Both the position numbers and the translations under genes were made by a program. A stretch of 64,000 nucleotides of DNA from Streptomyces sp. G44 (GTDB taxonomy: Bacteria > Actinomycetota > Actinomycetes > Streptomycetales > Streptomycetaceae): assembly GCF_016905445.1 (NCBI RefSeq), contig NZ_JAFEXF010000010.1, forward strand, positions 1 to 64,000, in the 5' to 3' direction. Below, piece after piece: positions 25,494 through 34,054 of this stretch. How positions within the stretch are numbered: the first letter of the stretch is position 1; each line of letters opens with the position of its first letter. The notes below the pieces were generated by a model that made no database searches, was not told the DNA's origin, and was given only the letters and a program-made list of their open reading frames with translations.

Positions 25494-28064
25494 CTAGGCC
25501 CCCGCTCCCGCGTCGCACGCCTGGGCCCGCAGGGAACGGGCCAGGTCGTCGCGGGCCTCCAGGACCAGGCGGCGCAGGGCGGGGGCGGCGTCCTCGTGCG
25601 CGGCCAGCCACGCGTCGGCGGCGGTGAGCGCCTCGTCGCCCTGGAGGTGCGGGAACAGCCCCCGCACCACGTCCATGCCGATCTGGATGGACCGCTCCGC
25701 CCACACCCGCTCGATCGCCTCGAAGTACTTGGTGACGTACGGCGCGGTCAGCTCCCGCTGCGAGGGCTGCGCGAACCCGGCGATCGTCGCCTCGACCAGC
25801 GCGTTGGACAGCGCGTCCGACTCCACCACGGAGGCCCACGCCTGCGCCTTGACCGCCGCCGAGGGGCGCGCGGCCAGGCACCGCACCTGGTGCCGCTTGC
25901 CGGAGGCCGTGTCGTCGCGGGCCAGCTCGGCCGCGAGGATCTGCTCACCGGCGGCGCCGTGCGCGGCCAGCGGACCGAGCAGCGCCCAGCGCAGCTCCTG
26001 GTCGACCTCCAGGCCGTCGATCCTGGCAGTGCCGGCCAGCAGGCCCTCCAGGAGCTGGAGGTCGGCCGCCGAGGTCGCCACCGCCGCGAAGAACCGCGCC
26101 CACGTCAGCTGGTGCTGGCTGCCCGGCGCCGCCAGGCGCAGCTCCCGCAGCGCCCCCTCGGCGAGCGCCCGGCCGCCCTCCTCGCGCCAGTCGGGCGCGG
26201 CGTACTGCGTGAGGGCGGTGTTGGCCCACGCGTGCAGCATCTGGAGCACGCCGATGTCGCTCTCGCGCCCCGCGAAGCCCAGCACGAGGGCGATGAAGTC
26301 CCGCGCGGGCATGAGCCCGTCCCGCGTGAGGTTCCACAGCGCCGACCAGCACAGGGCGCGGGCGAGCGGGTCGGTCAGGTCGCCGAGGTGCTCCCGCAGC
26401 GTGGCGAGGGAGGTCTCGTCGAAGCGGATCTTGCAGTACGTCAGGTCGTCGTCGTTGACCAGGATGAGCTCGGGGGCCGCCTCGCCGGCCAGTTCTGCCA
26501 CCACCGTGCGCGGGCCGTCGACGTCGGTCTCCGCGCGGGCGTACCGCTCCAGGTCGCCGCCGGGTGTCCTGCTGTACAGACCCACCGCCACGCGGTGCGG
26601 GCGCAGTTCGGGGTGCGACTCGGCGGCCTCCTGGAGCACGGACAGCTCGGTGATCCTGCCGTCCGCGTTCAGGATGACCTGCGGGGTGAGGGAGTTGACG
26701 CCCGCCGTCTGGAGCCAGGACCGCGACCAGGAGGTCATGTCGCGGCCGGACGTCTCCTCCAGGACGGAGAGCAGGTCACCGAGGACCGTGTTGCCGTACG
26801 CGTGCCGCTTGAAGTAGCGGCGGGCGCCCTCCAGGAAGGCGTCCCGGCCCGCGTACGCCACGAGCTGCTTGAGGACGGAGGCGCCCTTGGCGTACGTGAT
26901 CCCGTCGAAGTTGAGCTTGGCGTCCTCCAGGTCGCGGATGTCGGCCGTGACGGGGTGCGTGGAGGGCAGCTGGTCGGCGCGGTAGGCCCAGGACTTGCGG
27001 TTGTTGGCGAAGGTGATCCAGCCGTTGGTGAAGCGGGTCGCCTCGACCATGGAGAAGGAGCCCATGAAGTCGGCGAAGGACTCCTTGAGCCACAGGTCGT
27101 CCCACCACCGCATGGTGACCAGGTCGCCGAACCACATGTGGGCCATCTCGTGGAGGATCACGTTGGCCCGGCGCTCGTACGACGCCTGGGTCACCTTGCC
27201 GCGGAAGATGAACTCCTCGCGGAACGTCACCAGGCCCGGGTTCTCCATCGCGCCGAGGTTGTACTCCGGCACGAAGGCCTGGTCGTACTTCCCGAAGGGG
27301 TAGGGGCAGTCGAAGTGGTCGTGGAAGAAGTCCAGGCCCTGCTTGGTGACGAGGAAGACGTCGTCGGCGTCGAAGTGCGGGGCCAGGCCCTTGCGGCACA
27401 TCGCGCCGAGCGGGATCTCCAGGCGCGTGCCGTCGGGCAGGACGCGCTCGTAGGAGTCCGTCACATAGTGGTAGGGGCCGGCCGCGATGGCCGTGATGTA
27501 CGTCGAGATCGGCTTGGTCTCGGCGAACTGCCAGACGCCGTCGGACAGTTCACCCGCGCCGTTCGACCACACCGTCCAGCCCTCGGGGGCCCGCACCGAG
27601 AAGCGGTAGGGGGCCTTCAGGTCGGGCTGCTCGAAGTTGGCGAAGACGCGGCGGGAGTCCGCGGGCTCGTACTGCGTGTAGAGGTAGACCTCGCCGTCCT
27701 CGGGGTCGACGAAGCGGTGCATGCCCTCACCGGTGCGGCTGTAGGCGCACTGGGCGTCCACCACCAGTTCGTTCTCCTCGGCGAGGTCCTCCAGCGCGAT
27801 GCGGGTGCCGTCGAAGGCCTCGGCCGGGTCCAGGTCCTTGCCGTTGAGCGACAGGGCCGTGACGCTCGGCGCGATCAGGTCGGCGAAGCTCGCGGCGCCG
27901 GGCTCGGCACGGAAGCGGATCGTGGTCACCGAGCGGAAGGTGCGCGGCTCCTGGCCGCCCTCGCCCACCGCCGAGCGCAGGTCCAGGAAGACCTCGTAGC
28001 CATCGACGGACAGCAGCGCTGCCCTCTCGCGGGCCTCGTCGCGGGACAGATTCTCACCGGGCAC
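25494..28064 (-). CDS. pepN: Aminopeptidase N, M1 family (second copy)
   Basis: 856 aa paralogue of the protein at 8402-10978, with the same start pattern (MPGENLSRDEAR), GAMEN at 271-275, HEMAH at 305-309 and the third zinc ligand Glu in KESFA (about 328), where the first copy has NESFA. The GTG start has AGGGAG eight bases upstream. The two genes lie 15 kb apart in the same orientation, with clear amino-acid divergence, so this is an old duplication rather than a recent tandem one. The role is cytoplasmic peptide trimming. The divergent neighbour is the DsbA-like gene at 28228. Confidence 0.95.
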   Translation of the reverse strand: MPGENLSRDEARERAALLSVDGYEVFLDLRSAVGEGGQEPRTFRSVTTIRFRAEPGAASFADLIAPSVTALSLNGKDLDPAEAFDGTRIALEDLAEENELVVDAQCAYSRTGEGMHRFVDPEDGEVYLYTQYEPADSRRVFANFEQPDLKAPYRFSVRAPEGWTVWSNGAGELSDGVWQFAETKPISTYITAIAAGPYHYVTDSYERVLPDGTRLEIPLGAMCRKGLAPHFDADDVFLVTKQGLDFFHDHFDCPYPFGKYDQAFVPEYNLGAMENPGLVTFREEFIFRGKVTQASYERRANVILHEMAHMWFGDLVTMRWWDDLWLKESFADFMGSFSMVEATRFTNGWITFANNRKSWAYRADQLPSTHPVTADIRDLEDAKLNFDGITYAKGASVLKQLVAYAGRDAFLEGARRYFKRHAYGNTVLGDLLSVLEETSGRDMTSWSRSWLQTAGVNSLTPQVILNADGRITELSVLQEAAESHPELRPHRVAVGLYSRTPGGDLERYARAETDVDGPRTVVAELAGEAAPELILVNDDDLTYCKIRFDETSLATLREHLGDLTDPLARALCWSALWNLTRDGLMPARDFIALVLGFAGRESDIGVLQMLHAWANTALTQYAAPDWREEGGRALAEGALRELRLAAPGSQHQLTWARFFAAVATSAADLQLLEGLLAGTARIDGLEVDQELRWALLGPLAAHGAAGEQILAAELARDDTASGKRHQVRCLAARPSAAVKAQAWASVVESDALSNALVEATIAGFAQPSQRELTAPYVTKYFEAIERVWAERSIQIGMDVVRGLFPHLQGDEALTAADAWLAAHEDAAPALRRLVLEARDDLARSLRAQACDAGAGA

Positions 28065-28080
28065 GGGCGGCACTCCCTTG

Positions 28081-28107
28081 TGACTCGCATGACTCGCATG
28101 ACTCGCA
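28081..28107. repeat. Three perfect 9-bp tandem repeats in the pepN leader
   Basis: TGACTCGCA is repeated exactly three times, followed by TGTTGCG. It lies 17-43 bases upstream of the second pepN start, in the divergent promoter gap, and could be a regulator-binding array or a slippage tract. Confidence 0.7.
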
Positions 28108-28227
28108 TGTTGCGTACGAACGGCTTCGATCCTCGCATGTGCCGTCGGCCGCCGACATCCGGGAATGCCCCGACGGGCCCCCGACGTTCCCCTCCCCAGG
28201 CGCCGAACACATCCCTTAGGGAGAGAC

Positions 28228-28884
28228 ATGCCCGAGAACACGAACGCCGCGCACCCGGCCAGGACCCCGGTCGACTTCTGGTTCGACCCGCTGTGCCCCT
28301 GGGCATGGATGACGTCGCGCTGGATGCTGGAGGTGGAGAAGGTCCGCGACGTCGAGGTCCGCTGGCATGTGATGAGCCTCGCCGTCCTGAACGAGGACAA
28401 GCTCGACGAGCTCCCCGAGGAGTACCGCGAGATGCTCGCGACCAAGGCCTGGGGTCCGGTCCGCGTCGTCATCGCCGCCCAGCAGGAGCACGGCGAGGAG
28501 ATCACCGGCAAGCTCTACACCGCGCTCGGCACCCGCTTCCACAACCGCGGCGAGGGCCCCACCCGTGAGGCCGTCGTCGGCGCCCTGGAGGACGTGGGAC
28601 TCCCCGCCGGCCTCGCCGACCACATGGACTCCGACGCGTACGACGCGGAGCTGCGCGCCTCCCACAAGGAGGGCATCGACAAGGTCGGCCAGGACGTCGG
28701 CACGCCGGTCATCGCCGTCCCGGGCGCCGACGGCGAGCAGGTCGCCTTCTTCGGCCCGGTCGTCACCCCGGCCCCCAAGGGCGAGGCCGCGGCGAGGCTG
28801 TGGGACGGCACGCTGCTCGTCGCCTCGACGCCGGGCTTCTACGAGATCAAGCGGACGCGCACGCAGGGCCCCGTCTTCGACTGA
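28228..28884 (+). CDS. Mycothiol-dependent nitroreductase-like DsbA-fold protein (Rv2466c family)
   Basis: 218 aa, AGGGAGAG before ATG. The sequence follows Rv2466c closely as I recall it: VDFWFDPLCPWAWMTSRW, RWHVMSLAVLNE, AWGPVRVVIAA, GTRFHNRGEG, KVGQDVGTPVIAVPG, VAFFGPVVTPAPKGEAAARL and KRTRTQGPVFD. In the mycobacterial enzyme the active site is CPWC. Here it is CPWA, so only the nucleophilic Cys remains. The fold is a thioredoxin domain with a helical insertion, acting on mycothiol-linked redox substrates in the cytoplasm. A one-Cys site would limit it to monothiol (mycothiol-recycled) chemistry. Confidence 0.85.
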   Translation: MPENTNAAHPARTPVDFWFDPLCPWAWMTSRWMLEVEKVRDVEVRWHVMSLAVLNEDKLDELPEEYREMLATKAWGPVRVVIAAQQEHGEEITGKLYTALGTRFHNRGEGPTREAVVGALEDVGLPAGLADHMDSDAYDAELRASHKEGIDKVGQDVGTPVIAVPGADGEQVAFFGPVVTPAPKGEAAARLWDGTLLVASTPGFYEIKRTRTQGPVFD

Positions 28885-28910
28885 CCCGCGCCCCGGCCAG
28901 GCCCGCCGCC

Positions 28911-29126
28911 CTAGCCGAAGGTCTCCTCGGGAAGACGGAACCCCTGGCTCTGCACGTGGTACGGCTGCACCCACCGGCAGCCGGGGTTGGTGCAGCGCCA
29001 GAAGCCGCGGGCCCTCGCCAGCCCCACGCTCTGCGCGATGTGGGCCTCCTCGGCAGGCGTGACCTTGCGGAAGAGGTGCAGTTGTCGACAGGTCGGGCAG
29101 TGCTTCTCGTCCACCATGCAGGACAC
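28911..29126 (-). CDS. Small zinc-ribbon-like protein
   Basis: About 71 aa with four Cys in two pairs: CPTC near residue 10 and CTNPGC near residue 45, fitting one zinc ribbon. The rest is charged and aromatic (FRKVTPAEEAHIAQSVGLAR, WVQPYHVQSQGFRLPEETFG). No family recognised. GTG at 29126 or ATG at 29117 could start it; neither has a ribosome site. It follows sodF on the same strand, but a terminator hairpin at 29154-29184 separates them. Confidence 0.6.
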   Translation of the reverse strand: MSCMVDEKHCPTCRQLHLFRKVTPAEEAHIAQSVGLARARGFWRCTNPGCRWVQPYHVQSQGFRLPEETFG

Positions 29127-29153
29127 CGTGCACCGGAACGCCCGGCACCGAAA

Positions 29154-29184
29154 GACCCCCGCGAGTCACGTCCTCACGGGGGTC
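29154..29184. terminator. sodF terminator
   Basis: GACCCCCG (29154-29161) pairs with CGGGGGTC (29177-29184) around a 15-base loop, flanked by A-rich and T-rich sequence, 76 bases downstream of the sodF stop. Confidence 0.7.
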
Positions 29185-29259
29185 CTTCCTCTTTCCGCCC
29201 GCCTCGGCGAAGGTTGAGAAGACGATCACGAGGCAGGACGATTCACGGGGCGGCGCGCC

Positions 29260-29910
29260 TCACGGGGCCAGCAGCAGGCTGTTCACGCGCTGCTTGGCGG
29301 CCTCGTACCGCTTGGCGACGTCCTGCCAGTTGACGACCTGCCACATGGCCTCGATGAAGTCCACCTTCTGGTTCTTGTACTGCAAGTAGAAGGCGTGCTC
29401 CCAGGCGTCGAAGACGAGGATCGGCGTCGAGCCCTGGCCGACGTTGCCCTGGTGGTCGTAGACCTGTTCGACGATGAGGCGGCCGCTGAGCGGCTCGTAG
29501 GCGAGGACGCCCCAGCCCGAACCCTGCGTCGTCGCCGAGGCCTTGGTCAGCTGGGCCTTGAACTTGGCGAAGGAGCCGAAGGACTCGGTGATCGCGTCCG
29601 CCAGCTCACCGACACCGTCGGCGGCCAGCGGCTCGCCGCCGCCACCGTCCTTGGGGCTGTTCATGTTGTGCCAGTAGATGCTGTGCAGGATGTGGCCCGA
29701 CAGGTGGAAGGCGAGGTTCTTCTCCAGGCCGTTGATGGCCCCCCACGTCTCCTTGTCGCGCGCCTCCTCCAGCTGCTCAAGGGTGTCGTTCGCGCCCTTC
29801 ACGTACGCCGCGTGGTGCTTGTCGTGGTGCAGCTCGATGATCTGCGGGTTGATGACCGGCTCGAGCGCCGCGTAGTCGTACGGAAGTTCAGGAAGCGTGT
29901 AAATGGCCAT
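29260..29910 (-). CDS. sodF: Superoxide dismutase, Fe/Mn family
   Basis: 216 aa cytoplasmic enzyme that dismutates superoxide. Metal ligands are visible in [18 protein letters not shown] (first His, with the HHAAY helix), [15 protein letters not shown] (second His) and [14 protein letters not shown] (Asp and third His). Length and the N-terminal [16 protein letters not shown] fit the Streptomyces iron enzyme that backs up the nickel enzyme. The ATG has GGAGGG seven bases upstream. A Nur-type box lies 36 bases before the start, so nickel-dependent repression is expected: SodF is made when nickel is scarce. Confidence 0.97.
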   Translation of the reverse strand: MAIYTLPELPYDYAALEPVINPQIIELHHDKHHAAYVKGANDTLEQLEEARDKETWGAINGLEKNLAFHLSGHILHSIYWHNMNSPKDGGGGEPLAADGVGELADAITESFGSFAKFKAQLTKASATTQGSGWGVLAYEPLSGRLIVEQVYDHQGNVGQGSTPILVFDAWEHAFYLQYKNQKVDFIEAMWQVVNWQDVAKRYEAAKQRVNSLLLAP

Positions 29911-29945
29911 GACCGAGCCCTCCGACTGCTGCTTCTCACTGCTTA

Positions 29946-29962
29946 TTGCAAGTTATGCGCAA
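29946..29962. promoter_or_regulatory. Candidate Nur box upstream of sodF
   Basis: TTGCAA-GTTAT-GCGCAA matches the published plan tTGCaa-N5-ttGCAA, keeping TTGC at one end and GCAA at the other. Nur, the nickel-responsive Fur-family regulator, represses sodF directly in S. coelicolor; use here is inferred from motif and position. Confidence 0.7.
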
Positions 29963-30029
29963 GTGCAGGCTAACAGCAGGAGGCCCGCGGAGTTGATCAG
30001 CCCTTCGTCCTAGGACCGCCGGGGTGCAC

Positions 30030-30067
30030 GAAGGGGCCCGGGGTCGATGACGACCCCGGGCCCCTTC
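30030..30067. terminator. Terminator hairpin after the first permease gene
   Basis: A perfect 17-bp stem (GAAGGGGCCCGGGGTCG with its complement) closes on the tetraloop ATGA, 15 bases beyond the permease stop. Confidence 0.85.
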
Positions 30068-30081
30068 ACGTACGGCGTGTC

Positions 30082-31533
30082 CTACTCGGCGGCCGGGACC
30101 GCCGCCCGCTTCGCCGCCAGCCTCTGCCGCACGTACCCGATCGCCGCGAGGCACAGCGTCAGCGTCCCCGTGGCGAGGAGCTGCTTGCGGGTGTCCGGCT
30201 GCTCCGTCATCAGGTAGAAGATGTACGCCATCGCGGCCAGCGCGACCCAGGTCAGGAAGGGATACGCCCACATCCGCACGACCAGCTTCTGCGGCTCCTC
30301 GCGTTCCGTCCTGCGGCGCAGGATCAGCTGCGAGACGGCGATGAAGAACCAGACGACGAGGATCATCGCGCCGATCATGTTGAGCAGCCACGGGAAGACG
30401 TCGTCGGGGCGCCAGTAGCTGAGCAGCACGCAGACGAAGCCGAAGACCGAGGAGGCGAGCACCGCGAGGCGCGGCACGCCGCTGTACACCCGGCCGAGCA
30501 CCTTCGGGCCCTGGCCGCGCGCGATCAGGGAGTACGACATGCGCGAGGCGCCGTAGATGTTGGCGTTCATCGCGGAGAGCAGGGCGATCAGGACGATGAC
30601 GTTCATGATCTGGCCGGCGCCGGGGATGCCCAGGTGGTCGAGGGTGGCGACGTAGGGACCCTTGGCGGCGACGTCCTTGTTGTCCCACGGCAGCAGCGTG
30701 ACGACGACGAGCATGGAGCCGACGTAGAAGAGGGCGATGCGCCACATCGCGGTGCGCACGGCCTTGGCGACGCTCCTGACCGGGTTCTCGGACTCGGCGG
30801 CGGCGATCGTCACCGTCTCCAGACCGCCGTACGCGAAGACGGAGGCGAGCAGGCCGATGATCAGGCCGTCCGTGCCGTTCGGCATGAAGCCGCCCTCGCC
30901 CGTGAGGTTCTCCAGGCCGGGGGCCGGGGTGTCCGAGCCGGGCAGGATGCCGAGGATGGCGAGGGCGCCGATGCCGAGGAAGAGCGTGATGGCGCCGACC
31001 TTGAGGGCGGCGAACCAGAACTCGAACTCGCCGAAGTTCTTCACGGCCGTCAGGTTGGCGCCGCAGAAGATCAGCATGAAGAGGGCGACCCAGGCCCACT
31101 GCGGGCTCCCGGGGAACCAGCCCACCATGATGTTCGCGGCGCCGATGCCCTCCAGGCCGACGGCGACGCAGAGCAGGAACCAGAAGCCCCAGCCCGCGGT
31201 GAAGCCCGCCCAGGGGCCGATGGCCCGCTCGGCGTGGACGGAGAAGGAGCCGGAGGCCGGGTTCGCGGCCGACATCTCGCCCAGCATGCGCATCACGAGC
31301 ATGACCAGGGCGCCGGAAACGGCGTAGGCGAGGACGATCGAGGGGCCCGCCTGGGCGATGCCCGCTCCGGAGCCGACGAAGAGGCCGGCACCGATCACAC
31401 CGCCGAGGGCGATCATGGAGAGGTGCCGCTGCTTGAGGCCGTGGACGAGCGGGGAGTCGGCCTTGGGTGCCGCATCAGGTGCTGACGGGTCAGGCGCTGA
31501 TGCTGCGTCCTGCCGGGTGGACGTCCGTGACAT
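30082..31533 (-). CDS. Amino-acid permease, AAT family (first of three)
   Basis: 483 aa with 12 hydrophobic segments. GLKQRHLSMIALGGVIGAGL followed by FVGSGAGIAQAGP is the AAT-family first-helix signature, and VKNFGEFEFWFAALKVGAIT is the conserved loop before helix 6. Members import amino acids (for example GABA, D-alanine/glycine, lysine, histidine or aromatic residues) by proton symport. The N-terminal 30 residues are an Ala/Pro/Asp-rich cytosolic tail. The three permeases of this window are related but not tandem: this one and the next are 136 bases apart on the same strand. Individual substrates cannot be assigned from sequence. Confidence 0.93.
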   Translation of the reverse strand: MSRTSTRQDAASAPDPSAPDAAPKADSPLVHGLKQRHLSMIALGGVIGAGLFVGSGAGIAQAGPSIVLAYAVSGALVMLVMRMLGEMSAANPASGSFSVHAERAIGPWAGFTAGWGFWFLLCVAVGLEGIGAANIMVGWFPGSPQWAWVALFMLIFCGANLTAVKNFGEFEFWFAALKVGAITLFLGIGALAILGILPGSDTPAPGLENLTGEGGFMPNGTDGLIIGLLASVFAYGGLETVTIAAAESENPVRSVAKAVRTAMWRIALFYVGSMLVVVTLLPWDNKDVAAKGPYVATLDHLGIPGAGQIMNVIVLIALLSAMNANIYGASRMSYSLIARGQGPKVLGRVYSGVPRLAVLASSVFGFVCVLLSYWRPDDVFPWLLNMIGAMILVVWFFIAVSQLILRRRTEREEPQKLVVRMWAYPFLTWVALAAMAYIFYLMTEQPDTRKQLLATGTLTLCLAAIGYVRQRLAAKRAAVPAAE

Positions 31534-31669
31534 GGGCGTGCCCTGTTCAGTAGCCGAGACGGGGGGACGAGCGGGCCCACAGTGTGAAGTCCCGTACCGC
31601 TGACAGGGAACAGCTGACCGCTATACGGACACGACGCTTACACCCCGTGAAGAAAGAGACACATCTTGT

Positions 31670-33148
31670 TTACGAGTCATTCATATGCGGTCGGGGGTCG
31701 TCCGTATGCCGCCTCCGCCGCCCCCGCCACTCCCGCAGACCGGCGACCGCGAGCACCAGGCCCGTCGCCCCGGCGGACCACAGCAGCTGCGGCCGCGCCC
31801 CGTCGTCGTTCAGCATCAGGACGAGCACGGCGGCCATCGCGGCCAGCGCCGCCCAGGTCAGATACGGGAAGGCCCACATCCGCAGGACGAGGCGCTCCGG
31901 CGCGTCCCGTTCGATGCGCCGGCGCAGCCGCAGCTGCGACACCGCGATCAGCGCCCACACGAACAGCAGCACCGCGCCGACCGCGTTGAGCATGTAGAGG
32001 AAGACCGAGTCCGGCCACTTCAGATTGAGGACGACCGACACGAAGCCGAAGGCGACCGAGGCGAGGACCGCGCGGCGCGGCACCCCGCCCCCGGACACCT
32101 TCAGCAGGGCCTTCGGCGCCTCGCCTCGCTCCGCCAGGGAGAAGACCATGCGGGAGGAGCCGTAGAGGTTGGCGTTGAGCGCCGAGAGCAGGGCCACGAA
32201 CACCACGATGTTCATGATCGTCCCGGCGGACGGCACACCGATCGAGTCCAGGACCGTGACGTACGGACTGGCGCCCGCCCGCTGCGCCGTCCAGGGCAGC
32301 ACCGTCACGATGACCAGCATCGAGCCGACGTAGAAGAAGAGGATGCGGTAGACGGCGCTGCGCACCGCGCGGGCCACCGAGCGGACCGGGTCGTCGGACT
32401 CGGCGGCGGCGATCGTGACGACCTCCAGGCCGCCGAAGGCGAAGACGACGGCGAGGACGCCGGAGACCACGCCCTCCCAGCCGTTGGGCAGGAAGCCGCC
32501 CTCGCCGGTCAGGTGCGTGAGGCCCACCGGGTTTGTGTCCGGGAGGACCCCGAAGATCGCGAGCACTCCGAGCACCAGGAACGCGACGATCGCGCAGACC
32601 TTCAGGGTCGCGAACCAGAACTCGAACTCGCCGAAGTTCTTCACCGCCGCGAGGTTGGCGCCCGTGAAGACCAGCATGAAGATCAGCACCCAGGCCCACT
32701 GCGGCACCGCGGGCGCCCAGCTGTTCGCGATCTGCGCGGCGCCGGTCGCCTCCACGGCGAGCACGACCACCAGCAGGAACCAGTAGAGCCAGCCGACGCT
32801 GAACCCGGCCCAGCGGCCGAGCGCGCGCTCCGCGTGCACGGAGAAGGACCCCGACGCGGGCATCGCCGCCGACATCTCGCCGAGCATCCGCATCACACAC
32901 ATCGCGAGCGCGCCCGCGATCAGGTACGAGACGACGATGCCGGGTCCCGCGACGGCGATCCCCGCCCCCGAACCGACGAAGAGACCGGCCCCGATGACCC
33001 CGCCGAGCCCGAGCATCGTGAGATGCCGCTGCTTGAGCCCGCCGCCGAGCGGCTCCCTCCCGGCATCGAGGGGCCCGCCGCCGTGCGGCTCGGCGGCGCC
33101 ACGCGGCTCGTCCCCTACGGGATCGGCCGCGGCCTGGGGGTCGTGCAT
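31670..33148 (-). CDS. Amino-acid permease, AAT family (second of three)
   Basis: 492 aa, 12 helices, with GGGLKQRHLTMLGLGGVIGA and AVKNFGEFEFWFATLKVCAI signatures nearly identical to its neighbour at 30082. The C-terminal tail is basic and polar (REWRGRRRRHTDDPRPHMND). The start ATG has no clear ribosome site, and an upstream in-frame start is possible. It is separated from the first permease by 136 bases that hold no terminator, so both may be read together, with the first also having its own promoter. Substrate unknown. Confidence 0.92.
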   Translation of the reverse strand: MHDPQAAADPVGDEPRGAAEPHGGGPLDAGREPLGGGLKQRHLTMLGLGGVIGAGLFVGSGAGIAVAGPGIVVSYLIAGALAMCVMRMLGEMSAAMPASGSFSVHAERALGRWAGFSVGWLYWFLLVVVLAVEATGAAQIANSWAPAVPQWAWVLIFMLVFTGANLAAVKNFGEFEFWFATLKVCAIVAFLVLGVLAIFGVLPDTNPVGLTHLTGEGGFLPNGWEGVVSGVLAVVFAFGGLEVVTIAAAESDDPVRSVARAVRSAVYRILFFYVGSMLVIVTVLPWTAQRAGASPYVTVLDSIGVPSAGTIMNIVVFVALLSALNANLYGSSRMVFSLAERGEAPKALLKVSGGGVPRRAVLASVAFGFVSVVLNLKWPDSVFLYMLNAVGAVLLFVWALIAVSQLRLRRRIERDAPERLVLRMWAFPYLTWAALAAMAAVLVLMLNDDGARPQLLWSAGATGLVLAVAGLREWRGRRRRHTDDPRPHMNDS

Positions 33149-33432
33149 GGTGCTCAGCGCTGCTCTCGGGGTGCTCTGGGGGTGCTCTGGGCCCGGAAAA
33201 CTTTTGGCGGGACTCCACAGTCTCCCTGGGCGGCGGCCCTCCGCGCAAAACGGGCCGCCCACCCGCCCACCTCAGTGACGAGCGTCACGCCGTACGGGGT
33301 GTACGCGAAGCCCTTTGTCCGGAGCCCACCAAGCCCCCGCCCCCGGGTTGTGACCCTGGGACCGTGTCGCGCGGTCCCCGCCTGGGATAGCGTCGTCGCG
33401 TCCCAACCTGCCCACGCCCTCGCGGAGTCCCG

Positions 33433-34011
33433 ATGAGCATCGCCGCTGCCACCACCCGCCCCGGCCAGGTCCTCGCCGACCTGCTGCCCGCGTCCCGCGC
33501 GAAGGACGCCGTCCTCGTGCTCGGCGGCGCCGCGCTCACCGGCATCGCCGCCCAGATCGCGGTGCCCGTGCCGGGCTCCCCGGTGCCGGTGACCGGCCAG
33601 ACCTTCGCCGCGCTGCTCGTCGGCACCGCGCTCGGCGCCCGCCGCGGCTTCCTCTCCCTCGCGCTGTACGCCCTCGTCGGCATGGCCGGCATGCCGTGGT
33701 TCGCGCAGGCGGGCTCGGGCGTCGCCGCCCCCTCCCTCGGCTACGTCCTCGGCATGCTGCTCGCCGCCACGGTGGTGGGCGCCCTCGCCCGGCGCGGCGG
33801 CGACCGCTCGGTGCCGCGCACCGCGGGCACGATGGTCCTCGGCTCCGCGATCATCTACGCCGTCGGCGTCCCGTACCTCGCCGCCGCGACCGGCATGTCG
33901 CTGACGCAGGCCGTCGCGGCCGGGCTCACGCCCTTTTTGATCGGCGACGCCCTGAAGGCCGCGCTCGCGATGGGCGCGCTGCCCACGGCGTGGAAGCTGC
34001 TCGACCGCTGA
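33433..34011 (+). CDS. bioY: BioY-type biotin transporter S component
   Basis: 192 aa membrane protein with six hydrophobic segments. The first half contains AAQIAVPVPGSPVPVTGQTF and AALLVGTALGARRG, the BioY substrate-binding signature, then LYALVGMAGMPWFAQAGSG and GYVLGMLLAATVVGAL. It captures biotin, either alone or with an ECF energising module. No bioM/bioN ATPase or permease genes are adjacent, as is usual for solitary actinobacterial bioY. Upstream, GTGAC-GAGC-GTCAC (33275-33288) is a palindrome of Crp-like shape, and TAGCGT near 33389 is a possible -10. Confidence 0.92.
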   Translation: MSIAAATTRPGQVLADLLPASRAKDAVLVLGGAALTGIAAQIAVPVPGSPVPVTGQTFAALLVGTALGARRGFLSLALYALVGMAGMPWFAQAGSGVAAPSLGYVLGMLLAATVVGALARRGGDRSVPRTAGTMVLGSAIIYAVGVPYLAAATGMSLTQAVAAGLTPFLIGDALKAALAMGALPTAWKLLDR

Positions 34012-34054
34012 GCGACGCTCTGTCCGGTCAGGCGCTCCGCCTGAAGACGCTCGC

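Noticed and set aside
25476-28568. 1,030-codon open frame antisense to the second pepN
   Set aside because: It is a typical GC-rich shadow: Arg/Gly/Val-rich with no domains, and exactly opposite a well-conserved enzyme.
30634-33436. Long plus-strand frames antisense to the amino-acid permeases
   Set aside because: Asp/Glu/Arg/His-rich shadows of hydrophobic codons read backwards, with no ribosome site and no domains.
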